From Acidobacteriota bacterium (lineage in GTDB: Bacteria; Acidobacteriota; Vicinamibacteria; Marinacidobacterales; Marinacidobacteraceae), in NCBI GenBank assembly GCA_009840635.1, contig VXNL01000094.1, forward strand, positions 1 to 64,000: a DNA stretch of 64,000 nt. Direction: 5' to 3'. The translations under genes and the position numbers were made by a program. The notes below the pieces were generated by a model. That model was not told the DNA's origin and did not search any database. It was given only the letters and a program-made list of their open reading frames with translations. How positions within the stretch are numbered: position 1 is the first letter of the stretch; each line of letters begins with the position of its first letter. Below, one piece after another: positions 44,163 through 53,077 of this stretch.

Positions 44163-44257
44163 CTCCCGGTGGGGGCCGGCGATCCCGGCCGGAGGCCGGC
44201 GTTGTGCTCAACAGCCGGTGGTGAAACCCACGTGAGCGCCGAGGCCCCCACCGGGAG
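44163..44257. repeat. 15-bp perfect inverted repeat enclosing a REP copy
   Basis: CTCCCGGTGGGGGCC (44163-44177) and its exact reverse complement (44243-44257) enclose 65 bp that contain an inverted REP copy (44179-44207) and the 31-bp element. Transcribed, this would fold into a long branched hairpin. Confidence 0.8.
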
Positions 44258-44410
44258 AACTGGGGGCGAGGCGCCCGGCTGACAAGGCGCGTGAGCGAGG
44301 AACACCGGGTGTATTCCGACCGAAACGCAACGCAGCGCGCCTCGCAGAGGCGCAATTCAGCCGGGATGCATCGCCCGTCGAACGCCGCGTGGGTTCTGCC
44401 ACCGGCTGTT
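44210..44410. repeat. 201-bp segment bounded by 12-bp inverted repeats
   Basis: AACAGCCGGTGG at 44210-44221 and its reverse complement at 44399-44410 frame a segment with no gene. Size and ends resemble a small non-autonomous element (MITE-like), but I see no target-site duplication. Confidence 0.45.
44212..44242 (+). repeat. 31-bp dispersed element, copy B
   Basis: CAGCCGGTGGTGAAAC followed three bases later by CGTGAGCGCCGA; 27 of 31 positions match 36691-36721. Confidence 0.6.
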
Positions 44411-44439
44411 CACCCTTTCCGGTGCGGCCGACTCCGAGG

Positions 44440-44445
44440 CACAAT
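44440..44445 (+). promoter_or_regulatory. -10-like element of mutS (CACAAT)
   Basis: CACAAT ends 6 nt before the mutS GTG; a leaderless start is possible. It is a weaker match than the TAnnnT boxes. Confidence 0.3.
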
Positions 44446-44451
44446 CGCGCC

Positions 44452-47190
44452 GTGACCACGGCCCCGCGGCTCTTCCCGGAGGTTCAACCGCCGCCGGCCG
44501 GGACCGCTCCCCGTACGCGGCCCCCGAAGCCGAAAGGACGCGGCGTCTCGCCCGCGATGCGGCAGTACCTCGACCTCAAGCGGGAAGCCGGAGACGCCAT
44601 GCTGTTCTTCCGCATGGGTGACTTCTACGAGGTGTTCTTCGAGGACGCCCGGCAGGCGGGCGAACTCCTCGGGATTGCGGTCACGTCCCGGCAGAACGAC
44701 GCCGAGGGGAAGGCGATCCCGATGGCGGGGGTTCCTTACCACGCCGCCGAGGGCTACATCGCCCGTCTCGTCCGCGCCGGGGTCCGGGTCGCGGTCTGCG
44801 AACAGGTGGAGCCGCCCGGCCTCTCCAAGGGACCGGTCCGGCGGGAGATCGTGCGGGTCGCCACTCCGTCGACGTATCTCGACCCGGCCTACCTGGCGGG
44901 GTCGGAAGCCGCCTACCTGATGGTGGTGGCCGAGTCCGGAACCCGGAGCAACCCCCGGCTGGGGGCGGCGTGGGTCGATCTTTCCACCGGGGAATTCAGC
45001 GCCGCGGAGTTCTCCGGCGACAGCCGGCAGCGCGAGTGCGCCGAGGCAATGGCCGGCTTCCGCCCCCGCGAACTGCTGATGGCGGAGAGCGCCCCGCCCC
45101 GGGACCTCTTGCCGGTGCTGGGAGATCTCCCGCTGCTCACGGTGCGCCCCGACCTGTGGTTCGAGTTCGAGCACGCCCGCGACACCCTGCGCCGCCACTT
45201 CGGGACACTCTCGCTCGAATCGTTCGGCATCGAGGAGACCCCGGCCGCCGTCGCGGCGGCGGGGGCCGCGATCAGCTACCTGGCCGAGACCCAGCGGGGC
45301 CAGCTTCACCACATCGGCAGCCTCAAGCGTCTGGACACTTCCGGGCGGATGCAGATCGACCACCTGACCCAGCGGAACCTGGAACTCTTCCGGTCGCTGT
45401 CCGCCGAGTCGGGCGCGCCGCGCGGCGCCACCCTCGTCGAGACCCTCGACCGGACGGCCACCGCGATGGGCGCCCGCCTGCTGCGGCGGCGCCTCGCCCA
45501 CCCGCTGCTCGATCCGGAGCGGATCCGGGACCGCCATCTCGCGGTGGAAGCGTTCACCCGTGACCGGAAGCTGCGGCAGGACGTCGCCGGAGCCCTCGCC
45601 GGCGCCCCCGACCTCGAGCGGCTCGCCTCCCGCGTGGCGCTCCGGATCGCCGGCCCCCGCGAATACCTCCGGGTCGCCGACGGACTCCGGACCGGTTCCG
45701 CGGTGCGGACCGCGCTCCAGGCCGCCGGCCCGCCCACGCTGCGGGACATCGGGGGCCGGATCCGGGAACTGCCCGAGGTGCTCGAACGGATCCAGGAGAC
45801 GGTCTCGCCGGAGGCCCCGGTGCTGGCGCGGGACGGCGGCGTGATCCGGGAGGGGTTCTCTCCGGAGCTCGACGAACTGCGGCGACTCCGCTTCCACGGC
45901 CGCGAGTGCATCCGCAACATGGAGACCAGCGAAAAGCAGCGCACCAGGATCACCACCCTCCGAATCAAGCACAACCAGGTCTTCGGCTACACGATCGAGG
46001 TCCCCAAGGCGCAGGCCGGCCGGGTTCCGTCCGACTACGTGCGCCGGCAGACCCTGGTGGGCGCGGAACGCTACGTCACGGAGGAGTTGAAGGAGTTCGA
46101 GGCGCGGGTGGCGCAGGCCGACGAGAAGATCGCCGAACTCGAGTCCTCGCTCTTCCGTGCCCTCGAGGACGACGTCGGGGACGCCGCCCGCGAGATCCTG
46201 GACATGGCGGGCGCGCTCGCGGAGGCGGACGTCGCCGCGGGTCTCGCGCAGACCGCAGTCACCCATCGCTACGTGAAGCCCGAGATGCACGACGGATTCG
46301 GAATCGAGGTGCGCGGTGGGAGACACCCGGTGGTCGAAGCCCTGTCCGACGAAGAGTTCGTCCCCAATGACCTCGACCTCGGCGATGACCGGTTCCTGAT
46401 GATCCTGACCGGGCCCAACATGGGCGGGAAGTCCACCTTCCTGCGTCAGACGGCGCTCCACGCGGTGATGGCGCAGATGGGCTCCTTCGTTCCGGCGGAA
46501 TCCGCCCGCCTTCCCGTGGTGGACCGGGTGTTCGCGCGCGTCGGGGCGTCCGACGACCTCTCGCGCGGCCGGTCCACGTTCCTCACCGAAATGGAGGAAA
46601 CGGCCTACATCCTCCACCACGCCACGACCCGCAGCCTCGTGCTGCTCGACGAGGTCGGCCGTGGCACCGCGACCTACGACGGCCTCTCGCTGGCCTGGGC
46701 CATCGTCGAGCACATCGCCCGCGACCCCGGACTGCGGATGAAGACGCTCTTTGCCACCCACTACCACGAGCTCACCGCGCTGGCGAGCGCCGAGGACGGC
46801 GTCGTCAACTTCCACGTCGAGGCGCGGGAGCATCAGAACGAGATCGTTTTCCTGCACCGGGTGGCGCCCGGGGGAACGAACCGCAGCTACGGCATCCAGG
46901 TGGCGCGCCTCGCCGGGGTCCCGCGCTCGGTGGTGCAGCGGGCCCACGAGGTTCTCGAGGGTCTCACCGGGGGGCTCGACGGACGAGGGGCGCGGCTGCC
47001 GGCGCCCGAACCCGGTGGGCCCTACTCCCTGCTCGAACCGGCCGACAGTCAGGTGGCCGAAGCGCTTCGAGGCTGTGATCCGGACAGTCTCACCCCTCGC
47101 GAGGCGCTCGATCTCCTTTACCGTCTGCGGCGGCAACTCGATCCGGCGGGACCTTCAGCCGGCCGCGAATCGGAGCCCGGGGAGCTCTGA
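44452..47190 (+). CDS. mutS: DNA mismatch repair protein MutS
   Basis: A 912-residue MutS. The mismatch-binding F-x-E motif is in F-F-R-M-G-D-F-Y-E-V-F-F near residue 50-60. The clamp and lever domains follow. The ABC ATPase has Walker A G-P-N-M-G-G-K-S-T near 655 and Walker B L-V-L-L-D-E-V-G-R-G-T near 730, then F-A-T-H-Y-H-E-L. It recognises mismatches and recruits MutL. The GTG at 44452 fits family starts; the open frame upstream reads repeat DNA. Confidence 0.96.
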   Translation: MTTAPRLFPEVQPPPAGTAPRTRPPKPKGRGVSPAMRQYLDLKREAGDAMLFFRMGDFYEVFFEDARQAGELLGIAVTSRQNDAEGKAIPMAGVPYHAAEGYIARLVRAGVRVAVCEQVEPPGLSKGPVRREIVRVATPSTYLDPAYLAGSEAAYLMVVAESGTRSNPRLGAAWVDLSTGEFSAAEFSGDSRQRECAEAMAGFRPRELLMAESAPPRDLLPVLGDLPLLTVRPDLWFEFEHARDTLRRHFGTLSLESFGIEETPAAVAAAGAAISYLAETQRGQLHHIGSLKRLDTSGRMQIDHLTQRNLELFRSLSAESGAPRGATLVETLDRTATAMGARLLRRRLAHPLLDPERIRDRHLAVEAFTRDRKLRQDVAGALAGAPDLERLASRVALRIAGPREYLRVADGLRTGSAVRTALQAAGPPTLRDIGGRIRELPEVLERIQETVSPEAPVLARDGGVIREGFSPELDELRRLRFHGRECIRNMETSEKQRTRITTLRIKHNQVFGYTIEVPKAQAGRVPSDYVRRQTLVGAERYVTEELKEFEARVAQADEKIAELESSLFRALEDDVGDAAREILDMAGALAEADVAAGLAQTAVTHRYVKPEMHDGFGIEVRGGRHPVVEALSDEEFVPNDLDLGDDRFLMILTGPNMGGKSTFLRQTALHAVMAQMGSFVPAESARLPVVDRVFARVGASDDLSRGRSTFLTEMEETAYILHHATTRSLVLLDEVGRGTATYDGLSLAWAIVEHIARDPGLRMKTLFATHYHELTALASAEDGVVNFHVEAREHQNEIVFLHRVAPGGTNRSYGIQVARLAGVPRSVVQRAHEVLEGLTGGLDGRGARLPAPEPGGPYSLLEPADSQVAEALRGCDPDSLTPREALDLLYRLRRQLDPAGPSAGRESEPGEL

Positions 47191-47222
47191 GCGCTGCGTC
47201 TCAAGAGGACGGCCCACGCCCA

Positions 47223-47228
47223 TACACT
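47223..47228 (+). promoter_or_regulatory. -10-like element (TACACT) of the TAXI-TRAP genes
   Basis: TACACT lies 13 nt before the TTG start of the binding-protein gene, in the 51-bp gap after mutS. Confidence 0.35.
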
Positions 47229-47241
47229 CCCGGGCACTGTT

Positions 47242-48225
47242 TTGCTGACGCGTTCGCGCCGCCCGCTGACTCCCTTCGCCCTTGCCGCGGCAGTGGCTCT
47301 GCTCTCCGCGTGCGCAGAGGACCGGCCGCGCCCCCTGGCCCTCGCGACTGGGACCACGGCGGGCGTCTACTACCCGCTCGGGGGCGCGATGGCGAGCCGC
47401 TGGACGCGTGACCTCTCCGGAATCGTGGTCAAGGCGGAGGTCAGTGCCGGTTCGGTGACGAACCTGATTCAGGTCGCCAAGGGCGAGAGCGACATCGGCT
47501 TCGGCCAGGCGGACGCGGTCGCCGACGCGTTCCGGGGCACGGGTCGCTTCCCGGAGCCGCTCCCGCTGGCGGTCCTCGGCCGGATCTATCCGAACATCGT
47601 CCACCTCTTGAGCGTCGAAGGCCGCGACGTGCGTGCGGTGCCCGACCTGCGGGGGAAACGGGTGTCGCTCGGGCCCCCGGGGTCCGGGAACGAAGTGACC
47701 GCCCGCAACGTGCTGCGCGCGGTGGGGATCGCCGAAGACGAATTCCGGGTACGCCAGATGAACTACAACCAGAGCATTAACGGACTCAAGGACGGAACCG
47801 TGGACGCGGTGTTTCTGGCCGCGGGCCTGGGAGTCTCTTCGGTGATTGAACTGGGGCTCACCCGCGACCTGGTGCTGGTGCCGTTCACCCCCGCGGAGAT
47901 CGCCGCCGTCGAGGCGGCCAACAGCGCCTACCGGGGAATCGAGGTCCCGCCCGGGGTCTACCGCGGGGTCGACGTTCCGACCCTGGCTCCGTCGCTGTGG
48001 AACATCCTCTTCGTCCATCGCGATCTGCCGGCCGACCTCGCGAAACGGCTCACCGAATCGGTGCTGGCGGGCCGCGACGAGTTCCGGTCGGTCACCCGGA
48101 ACGCGGACTTCATCGAGATCGAGAGTCTCGGGGACATCGGGAGTCTCCCGCTCCATCCGGGGGCGCGAGCCTTCTATGAGGAAGCGCGGGCGCGGGATGG
48201 CGGAGCGCCGGGGAGTCTCCCCTGA
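47242..48225 (+). CDS. TAXI-family TRAP transporter solute receptor (lipoprotein)
   Basis: A 327-residue periplasmic receptor of the TAXI type. A signal ends L-L-S-A-C (lipobox). The fold opens L-A-L-A-T-G-T-T-A-G-V-Y-Y-P-L-G-G near residue 33; S-A-G-S-V-T-N-L, G-E-S-D-I-G-F-G-Q-A-D, L-R-G-K-R-V-S-L-G-P-P-G-S-G and D-G-T-V-D-A-V-F are family marks. It captures an organic anion for the TRAP permease next to it. Some TAXI systems carry glutamate or C4-dicarboxylates; specificity is not readable here. The TTG start is set by the signal peptide. Confidence 0.9.
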   Translation: MLTRSRRPLTPFALAAAVALLSACAEDRPRPLALATGTTAGVYYPLGGAMASRWTRDLSGIVVKAEVSAGSVTNLIQVAKGESDIGFGQADAVADAFRGTGRFPEPLPLAVLGRIYPNIVHLLSVEGRDVRAVPDLRGKRVSLGPPGSGNEVTARNVLRAVGIAEDEFRVRQMNYNQSINGLKDGTVDAVFLAAGLGVSSVIELGLTRDLVLVPFTPAEIAAVEAANSAYRGIEVPPGVYRGVDVPTLAPSLWNILFVHRDLPADLAKRLTESVLAGRDEFRSVTRNADFIEIESLGDIGSLPLHPGARAFYEEARARDGGAPGSLP

Positions 48226-48293
48226 AGAGCCCTCCCGGTCCCGCCGGGGCCGCCCGGCTTCCGGAAGAGCCCCGGCCCGCCCTGTCCCTCCCG

Positions 48294-50102
48294 GTGCTGT
48301 TGACCGGAGCCGCCCTCTCTCTCTTCCAGCTCTGGCAGGCCGTCTTCGGCACCCTCGGGGCCACCTGGATGCGGCCCATCCATCTGACCTGGATTCTCGC
48401 CCTCGGTTTTCTGGCCAGCGCGGCCGGCAGTTCCCGGCGGGCGCGCGCCGCCGACCTCCTGCTGGCCGGGCTTTCGGTGGCTGCCGGGATCATGGTCATC
48501 CGTTTCGACCGGCAGGGGATCGACCACATCCTCTACGGACTGGACGCGGCCGACCTGGCCGCCGGCGTCGCGCTGATCGCGCTGTTGCTCGAGGCCACCC
48601 GCCGGCGGGTGGGGGTGGTGATGACCTCGGTGGTCGTCGTCTTCCTCGCCTACAACGCCTTCGGCGCCTCGCTCCCAGGCATCCTCGCCCACCGCGGCTT
48701 CGAACTCGAGCGGATCGTCCGTTTCGAGGTCTTCACCGGGGCGGGGCTCTTCGGCCTTCCGATCGGGGTGGCGAGCAGCACGGTGTTCGTCTTCGTCCTG
48801 TTCGGAGCCTTGCTCGAGTGCACGGGCGGCGGCCGCTTCTTCATCAACCTGGCCTTCGCCGCCGCCGGGCGGGCGCGAGGCGGGCCAGCGAAGGCAGCGG
48901 TGGTGGCCTCGGCGGCGCTCGGCTCGGTTTCCGGCTCCGCCATCGCCAACACCGTGACCACCGGAGCGCTGACCATCCCGATGATGAAGCGCCTCGGCTT
49001 CTCGCGAGAGGAGGCCGGCGGCATCGAGGCCGCCGCCTCCACCGGAGGTCAGTTGATGCCGCCGATCATGGGAGCGGGCGCGTTCCTGATGGCGGAACTC
49101 ACGAACACTCCGTATCCGCGGATCGTCCTCGTATCGCTCCTCCCGGCGGTCCTGTTCTTCGCGGGGACCCTCTTCTTCGTCCACGGACTCGCAGTCCGGC
49201 GGGGCATCGAGGCCATGCCCTCGCGGCCGCGAATCCTCGCCACGCTCGCCGAGGGGGCCCACTTCCTGGCCGCCGTCGCCGTCGTCGTGGCGCTCCTCCT
49301 CATGAACTACTCCCCACCCCTGGTGGGCGCCGCGGGATGCCTCGCCGTCGTCGTGACCGGCGCCCTCCGCCGCCGCACCCGGGTGGGGCCCCGGCAGCTG
49401 CTCGACGGGCTGGCGCGGGGCGCCGTGACCGCGGCCCCGGTGTCCCTCGCCTGCGCGGCGGCGGGGATCGTCGTCGGGGTGATCGGACAGACCGGAGTCG
49501 GACTGCAGTTCGCCGAACTCCTGCTCAGCGCCTCACAGGGGGCCCTCCTCCCCGCCCTCGGGTTGTCCGCGCTGGTCGCGCTGGTGCTCGGGATGGGCCT
49601 TCCGGTGACCGCCGCCTACATCGTGGTCGCGGTGGTCGCGGCGCCCGCGCTCACCGGGCTCGGGGTGCCGCTGCTCACGGCCCACCTCATTCTCTTCTGG
49701 CTCTCGCAGACATCCAACGTGACCCCTCCCATCGCGCTCGCGGCCTTCGCCGGAGCGGGCGTGGCGGGCGGCCGGCCCATGCCGACCGCCTTCCAGGCGG
49801 TGCGGCTGGCCGCCGGACTCTTCATGGTGCCGCTACTCATGGCCTACACCCCGCTGCTTCCGGGTGCCGGGGAGCCCCTGGGCCCGGCGCAAGGCGTGGC
49901 CTTCGTCGGCGGCCTCGTCGCCATGGCGGCGGTAGCGCTCGCGCTCTACGGGCACGGCGTTCGCGCCGTCTCCTGGCCCGTCCGGCTGCTGCTGGCCGCG
50001 GGCGCGCTCCTCCTGCTCTTCCCGGATCCCCTGCTCCGCGTGGCCGGCGCCGGGCTGGCTGCGCTCGGTTTCCTCCCGCAGTTCCGGGGCCGCAGGTCGT
50101 GA
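48294..50102 (+). CDS. TRAP transporter fused permease (4TM-12TM)
   Basis: A 602-residue membrane protein fusing the small and large TRAP subunits, as is usual with TAXI receptors. Many spans are visible, with the conserved large-subunit stretches G-S-V-S-G-S-A-I-A-N-T-V-T-T-G-A near residue 215, T-G-G-Q-L-M-P-P-I-M-G-A-G near 250 and L-G-M-G-L-P-V-T-A-A-Y near 440. It imports the ligand using an ion gradient. GTG 48294 is the only good start; the gap of 68 bp from the receptor gene suggests one transcript. Confidence 0.92.
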   Translation: MLLTGAALSLFQLWQAVFGTLGATWMRPIHLTWILALGFLASAAGSSRRARAADLLLAGLSVAAGIMVIRFDRQGIDHILYGLDAADLAAGVALIALLLEATRRRVGVVMTSVVVVFLAYNAFGASLPGILAHRGFELERIVRFEVFTGAGLFGLPIGVASSTVFVFVLFGALLECTGGGRFFINLAFAAAGRARGGPAKAAVVASAALGSVSGSAIANTVTTGALTIPMMKRLGFSREEAGGIEAAASTGGQLMPPIMGAGAFLMAELTNTPYPRIVLVSLLPAVLFFAGTLFFVHGLAVRRGIEAMPSRPRILATLAEGAHFLAAVAVVVALLLMNYSPPLVGAAGCLAVVVTGALRRRTRVGPRQLLDGLARGAVTAAPVSLACAAAGIVVGVIGQTGVGLQFAELLLSASQGALLPALGLSALVALVLGMGLPVTAAYIVVAVVAAPALTGLGVPLLTAHLILFWLSQTSNVTPPIALAAFAGAGVAGGRPMPTAFQAVRLAAGLFMVPLLMAYTPLLPGAGEPLGPAQGVAFVGGLVAMAAVALALYGHGVRAVSWPVRLLLAAGALLLLFPDPLLRVAGAGLAALGFLPQFRGRRS

Positions 50103-50112
50103 GTGAGGACTC

Positions 50113-50646
50113 CTAGAGCAGGCGCACGCGCCACAGATACTGGAGCGAGGTGATCACCGTGAGGGTCACCATCGCCGCCAGCAACACCGGGGTGACGACA
50201 CTGTCCAGCCCGAGCAGGTTCGCCGTCAGGAACCAGAAAAGCCCCACCACGTTGATCACGGTCGCGGCCTTGCCGAGCCGGCTGGGGGTGAAGTTGCGGC
50301 GTTCGACCGCCAGGTTGTAGGCCCCGGCCACGAACAGGATCGTGGCGTCCCGGGACAGCACCAGGATCGCGACCCAGGCCGGGATGCGCACCGAGACCGC
50401 CTCGATGGGCGCGGCCAGGGTCACCACCGCCGACACGATCAGCACCTTGTCGGCGAGAGGATCGAGGAGCGCGCCGAGGTCGCTGTTCTCTCCGAGGCGG
50501 CGGGCGAGCGCCCCGTCCATCATGTCGGTGATGCCGGCCAGCACGAGCGCCCCCAGGGCGAGCCCGAAGCGCCCGTAGAGGATGCAGATGACGACCACCG
50601 GGGCCAGGAGCAGCCGGAGAACGGTGAGCTGATTGGCGATCGTCAT
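50113..50646 (-). CDS. pgsA: CDP-diacylglycerol-glycerol-3-phosphate 3-phosphatidyltransferase-like
   Basis: A 177-residue CDP-alcohol phosphotransferase, opening I-A-N-Q-L-T-V-L-R as in PgsA, with the complete signature D-M-M-D-G-A-L-A-R-R then G-A-L-L-D-P-L-A-D-K near residues 41-67 and further membrane spans. It makes phosphatidylglycerophosphate. The exact substrate could differ within the family. It lies convergent to the TRAP permease. Confidence 0.85.
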   Translation of the reverse strand: MTIANQLTVLRLLLAPVVVICILYGRFGLALGALVLAGITDMMDGALARRLGENSDLGALLDPLADKVLIVSAVVTLAAPIEAVSVRIPAWVAILVLSRDATILFVAGAYNLAVERRNFTPSRLGKAATVINVVGLFWFLTANLLGLDSVVTPVLLAAMVTLTVITSLQYLWRVRLL

Positions 50647-50678
50647 CGGAGGAGGGGGCGCTCAGGAGCGCAGCCGGA

Positions 50679-52109
50679 TCAGGGGAATATCCCGAGTTCC
50701 TCGTAGGAGCGGCGGATCTTTTCGAGCGCCACCACGTAGGCCGCGGTCCGCAGGGTGCCGCATTCCGGGAACCGCTCGCGCGCGCCCCGGATCTCGTCGT
50801 AGGCGCCCGACATCTTCTCTTCGAGTCCGCTCACCACGAGTTCCTTCTCATCGGACTGGGTGACCAGGTTCTGCCGCATCTCCATGCTCAGCCGCTTGCC
50901 CGAGAGCGTCTCCGCCGCATTCAGCAACGCGTTCGTGTTGGCGATTTCGAGCCGCTTTTCGAGCAGCCCGAAGCGCATGTGGGAGAGATTCCGCGCCCAC
51001 TCGAAATAGGAGACCACCACCCCGCCGGCGTTCAGGTACACGTCGGGAATCACCGGGATGCCACGTTCCCGGAGGATGCGGTCGCCTTCCGGAGTCGTGG
51101 GTCCGTTCGCCGCTTCGGCGACGAGCTTCGCACCCACCAGCGGGGCGGTCTCGCCGTGGATCACGTTCTCCACCGCTGCGGGGATCAGGACGTCGCATTC
51201 CACGCTCAGGATCGCTTCGGGAGGCAGTTCTTCCTCGGCGTCGGGGAATCCCCTGATCGTGCCGTGTTCCCGCCGCCACTCCAGGAGGTCCGCCACCGAG
51301 ATACCCGCCCCGGAGCGCGCCACGATGGTGACGTCCCACTCGCCGATGGCGATCACCCTCGCGCCGCGCCGGACGAGGATGTCGGCCGTGTGGAAACCGA
51401 CGTTCCCGAACCCCTGGATCGCGACGCGCTTGCCCGGCAGGCCGCGGCTGAGCCCGGCGCCGGGAAAGTCCTCGACGAATTCGAGGCCGCGGGCGAGGCC
51501 GAGCACGACCCCGCGCCCGGTGGCGTCCTCGCGCCCGCGAATGCCGCCCTGGGTGACGGGCTTGCCGGTCACGCTGGCGAAGTTGTCGATCCCGCCCGGG
51601 TGCATCGCGTCGTAGGTGTCCGCGATCCAGGCCATCTCGCGCGCTCCCGTCCCGAGGTCGGGCGCCGGGACGTTGACTCCGGGGCCGATGAAGTTCTTGC
51701 GGATCAGCTCCGCCGTGTAGCGGCGGGTGATGCGTTCCACCTGCTCCGCGCTGTAGCGCCGCGGATCGAAGGCGATGCCGCCCTTGGAACCGCCGAAGGG
51801 CACGTTCACGATCGCGCACTTGTAGGTCATCAGCGCCGAAAGGGCGCTGATCTCCTGCTGGTTCACCAGCGGGCTGTAGCGGATCCCCCCCTTCAGGGGA
51901 TGCCGGTGATGGCTGTGCTCCGCCCGCCAGCCGGAGAAGACTTCCACCCGCTCCCCGAACTTGACCGGGAACCGCGTGTAGTAGATCGAATCCGTGACGC
52001 AGATCTGCTGGAGGAGTCCCTCCGGAAGCTGGAGCGCGCGCGCCGCCTCGTGGACGAGAACGTGAACGCTCCGCTCGAGGTTCAGGTCGGACGCGCCGTT
52101 TGCCCTCAT
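50679..52109 (-). CDS. Glu/Leu/Phe/Val-type dehydrogenase (glutamate dehydrogenase-like)
   Basis: A 476-residue amino acid dehydrogenase. Substrate domain: K-G-G-I-R-Y near residue 75, M-T-Y-K-C-A and the catalytic lysine in P-F-G-G-S-K-G-G-I. NAD(P) domain: Q-G-F-G-N-V-G near 223. Conserved A-A-N-G-P-T-T and N-A-G-G-V-V-V-S-Y-F-E-W follow. It interconverts glutamate and 2-oxoglutarate, most likely. The ATG at 52109 overlaps the hydrolase stop; the longer frame to 52820 is a shadow of the hydrolase gene. Combined with a TAXI transporter nearby, glutamate use is possible, but that is speculation. Confidence 0.92.
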   Translation of the reverse strand: MRANGASDLNLERSVHVLVHEAARALQLPEGLLQQICVTDSIYYTRFPVKFGERVEVFSGWRAEHSHHRHPLKGGIRYSPLVNQQEISALSALMTYKCAIVNVPFGGSKGGIAFDPRRYSAEQVERITRRYTAELIRKNFIGPGVNVPAPDLGTGAREMAWIADTYDAMHPGGIDNFASVTGKPVTQGGIRGREDATGRGVVLGLARGLEFVEDFPGAGLSRGLPGKRVAIQGFGNVGFHTADILVRRGARVIAIGEWDVTIVARSGAGISVADLLEWRREHGTIRGFPDAEEELPPEAILSVECDVLIPAAVENVIHGETAPLVGAKLVAEAANGPTTPEGDRILRERGIPVIPDVYLNAGGVVVSYFEWARNLSHMRFGLLEKRLEIANTNALLNAAETLSGKRLSMEMRQNLVTQSDEKELVVSGLEEKMSGAYDEIRGARERFPECGTLRTAAYVVALEKIRRSYEELGIFP

Positions 52110-53077
52110 GCACCGGGATCGTAGAGCAGTTTCGCCGGCGTTCCGGCCGCCTCCGGGGGAAGGTCCAGGAATTCCGCGAGCGCCGCCTCGCACACGCCGG
52201 GCTCCCGGAGGCACGGCCGTCCGTGGGTCGCGCCCTCTACGACGACCAGCCGGCTGCCCGGATGACCGTTCGCCCGGAAGACGGCGGTCTGCGCCTCGAG
52301 CGGCGCTCTCCGGTCCTCGTCGCCGGCAATCACCAGCACCGGGACCCCCGCCTCCCCGAGCTGCGCGGAGAACCGCTCCACATCCATCTCCCGCGGGTCG
52401 AAACCGGCGGTGAGCTCGAGCCCGAGCAGGGTCAGGTCCCCGGCCGGAAAAGGGGGCAGACGCACCAGGAGGGCCGCATAGCGATCGACCACCTCGGGGA
52501 CGTTCTTGAAGGTGCTGTCGAGCACGACTCCTCGGACGTCGGCCACCATCGCGGCGCCCGCGCGCCCCGCCGCCGCTCCGCCCATCGAGACTCCGAGGAG
52601 ATAGAGGCGGTTCTCCGGAAACTCCTGCCGGAGGAAACGGGCCCCCGCCATCACGTCGAGCCCTTCCAGAAAACCGAGGCTGGTGCGGGTTCCGCCGCTG
52701 TCGCCGTGACGTCTGAGGTCCAGGGTCAGGGCATGGCACCCGCGCGCCGCCAGGTACGCTGCGCGGCCCAGCACCTCGCGGCGCGACCGGAAGAGGCCGT
52801 GGGCGAGCACCACGGAACATCCGGTGGGACGGCTGGCCCTGAGGAGCCAGGACGCGATCCGCACTCCGTCGTCGCTCCGGAGCAGGACCGTCCGGTAGGA
52901 GAGTCCGTAGTCCCCGGGCGTCGCCCGGTCCTCGAGGTCCTGGGGACGCGTCCCCGAAAAACTGGCGAGCATCACCCCCACCGCCGTGGGGAGGGACAGG
53001 GCGGCCAGCAGGAGCGCAACCGCCAGCCCGCCCAGGATCCGCCGCGCCCTCCGGCGGCGATTCCCGGCGGGGGTCAT
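52106..53077 (-). CDS. Membrane-anchored alpha/beta hydrolase
   Basis: A 323-residue protein with a basic start and a membrane anchor (about 14-40), then an alpha/beta hydrolase fold. The nucleophile elbow is G-V-S-M-G-G near residue 155, the acid in V-I-A-G-D-E-D and the histidine in E-G-A-T-H-G. It resembles the YqkD/BEM46-type of serine hydrolases, whose substrates are mostly unknown. It overlaps both neighbours (ATGA on each side), so it is tightly coupled with the MFS gene and the dehydrogenase. Confidence 0.82.
   Translation of the reverse strand: MTPAGNRRRRARRILGGLAVALLLAALSLPTAVGVMLASFSGTRPQDLEDRATPGDYGLSYRTVLLRSDDGVRIASWLLRASRPTGCSVVLAHGLFRSRREVLGRAAYLAARGCHALTLDLRRHGDSGGTRTSLGFLEGLDVMAGARFLRQEFPENRLYLLGVSMGGAAAGRAGAAMVADVRGVVLDSTFKNVPEVVDRYAALLVRLPPFPAGDLTLLGLELTAGFDPREMDVERFSAQLGEAGVPVLVIAGDEDRRAPLEAQTAVFRANGHPGSRLVVVEGATHGRPCLREPGVCEAALAEFLDLPPEAAGTPAKLLYDPGA

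Larger units (their letters stand above)
43934..44451. other. Repeat-rich noncoding region between tsaB and mutS
   Basis: About 520 bp without a supportable gene. It holds one 29-bp REP copy (43951-43979) and a near-copy in inverted orientation (44179-44207), a perfect 15-bp inverted repeat (44163-44177 with 44243-44257), copy B of the 31-bp element (44212-44242), and a 12-bp inverted repeat (44210-44221 with 44399-44410) ending next to the mutS promoter. The open frames across it are low-complexity Arg/Ala/Pro reading of repeat sequence. Confidence 0.75.

Noticed and set aside
44212-44242. parS-like appearance (GTGAAAC near CACGTG)
   Set aside because: It lacks the symmetric TGTTTCACGTGAAACA arrangement, and the matching copy at 36691 has lost the CACGTG part.
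43910-44305. Long N-terminal extension of the TsaB frame
   Set aside because: The extra sequence is repeat DNA read as Arg/Ala/Pro-rich residues, and TsaB homologues start close to L-A-L-D-T.
52110-52820. Extension of the glutamate dehydrogenase frame to 713 residues
   Set aside because: This part is an out-of-frame shadow of the alpha/beta hydrolase gene; the dehydrogenase has a normal length from the ATG at 52109.
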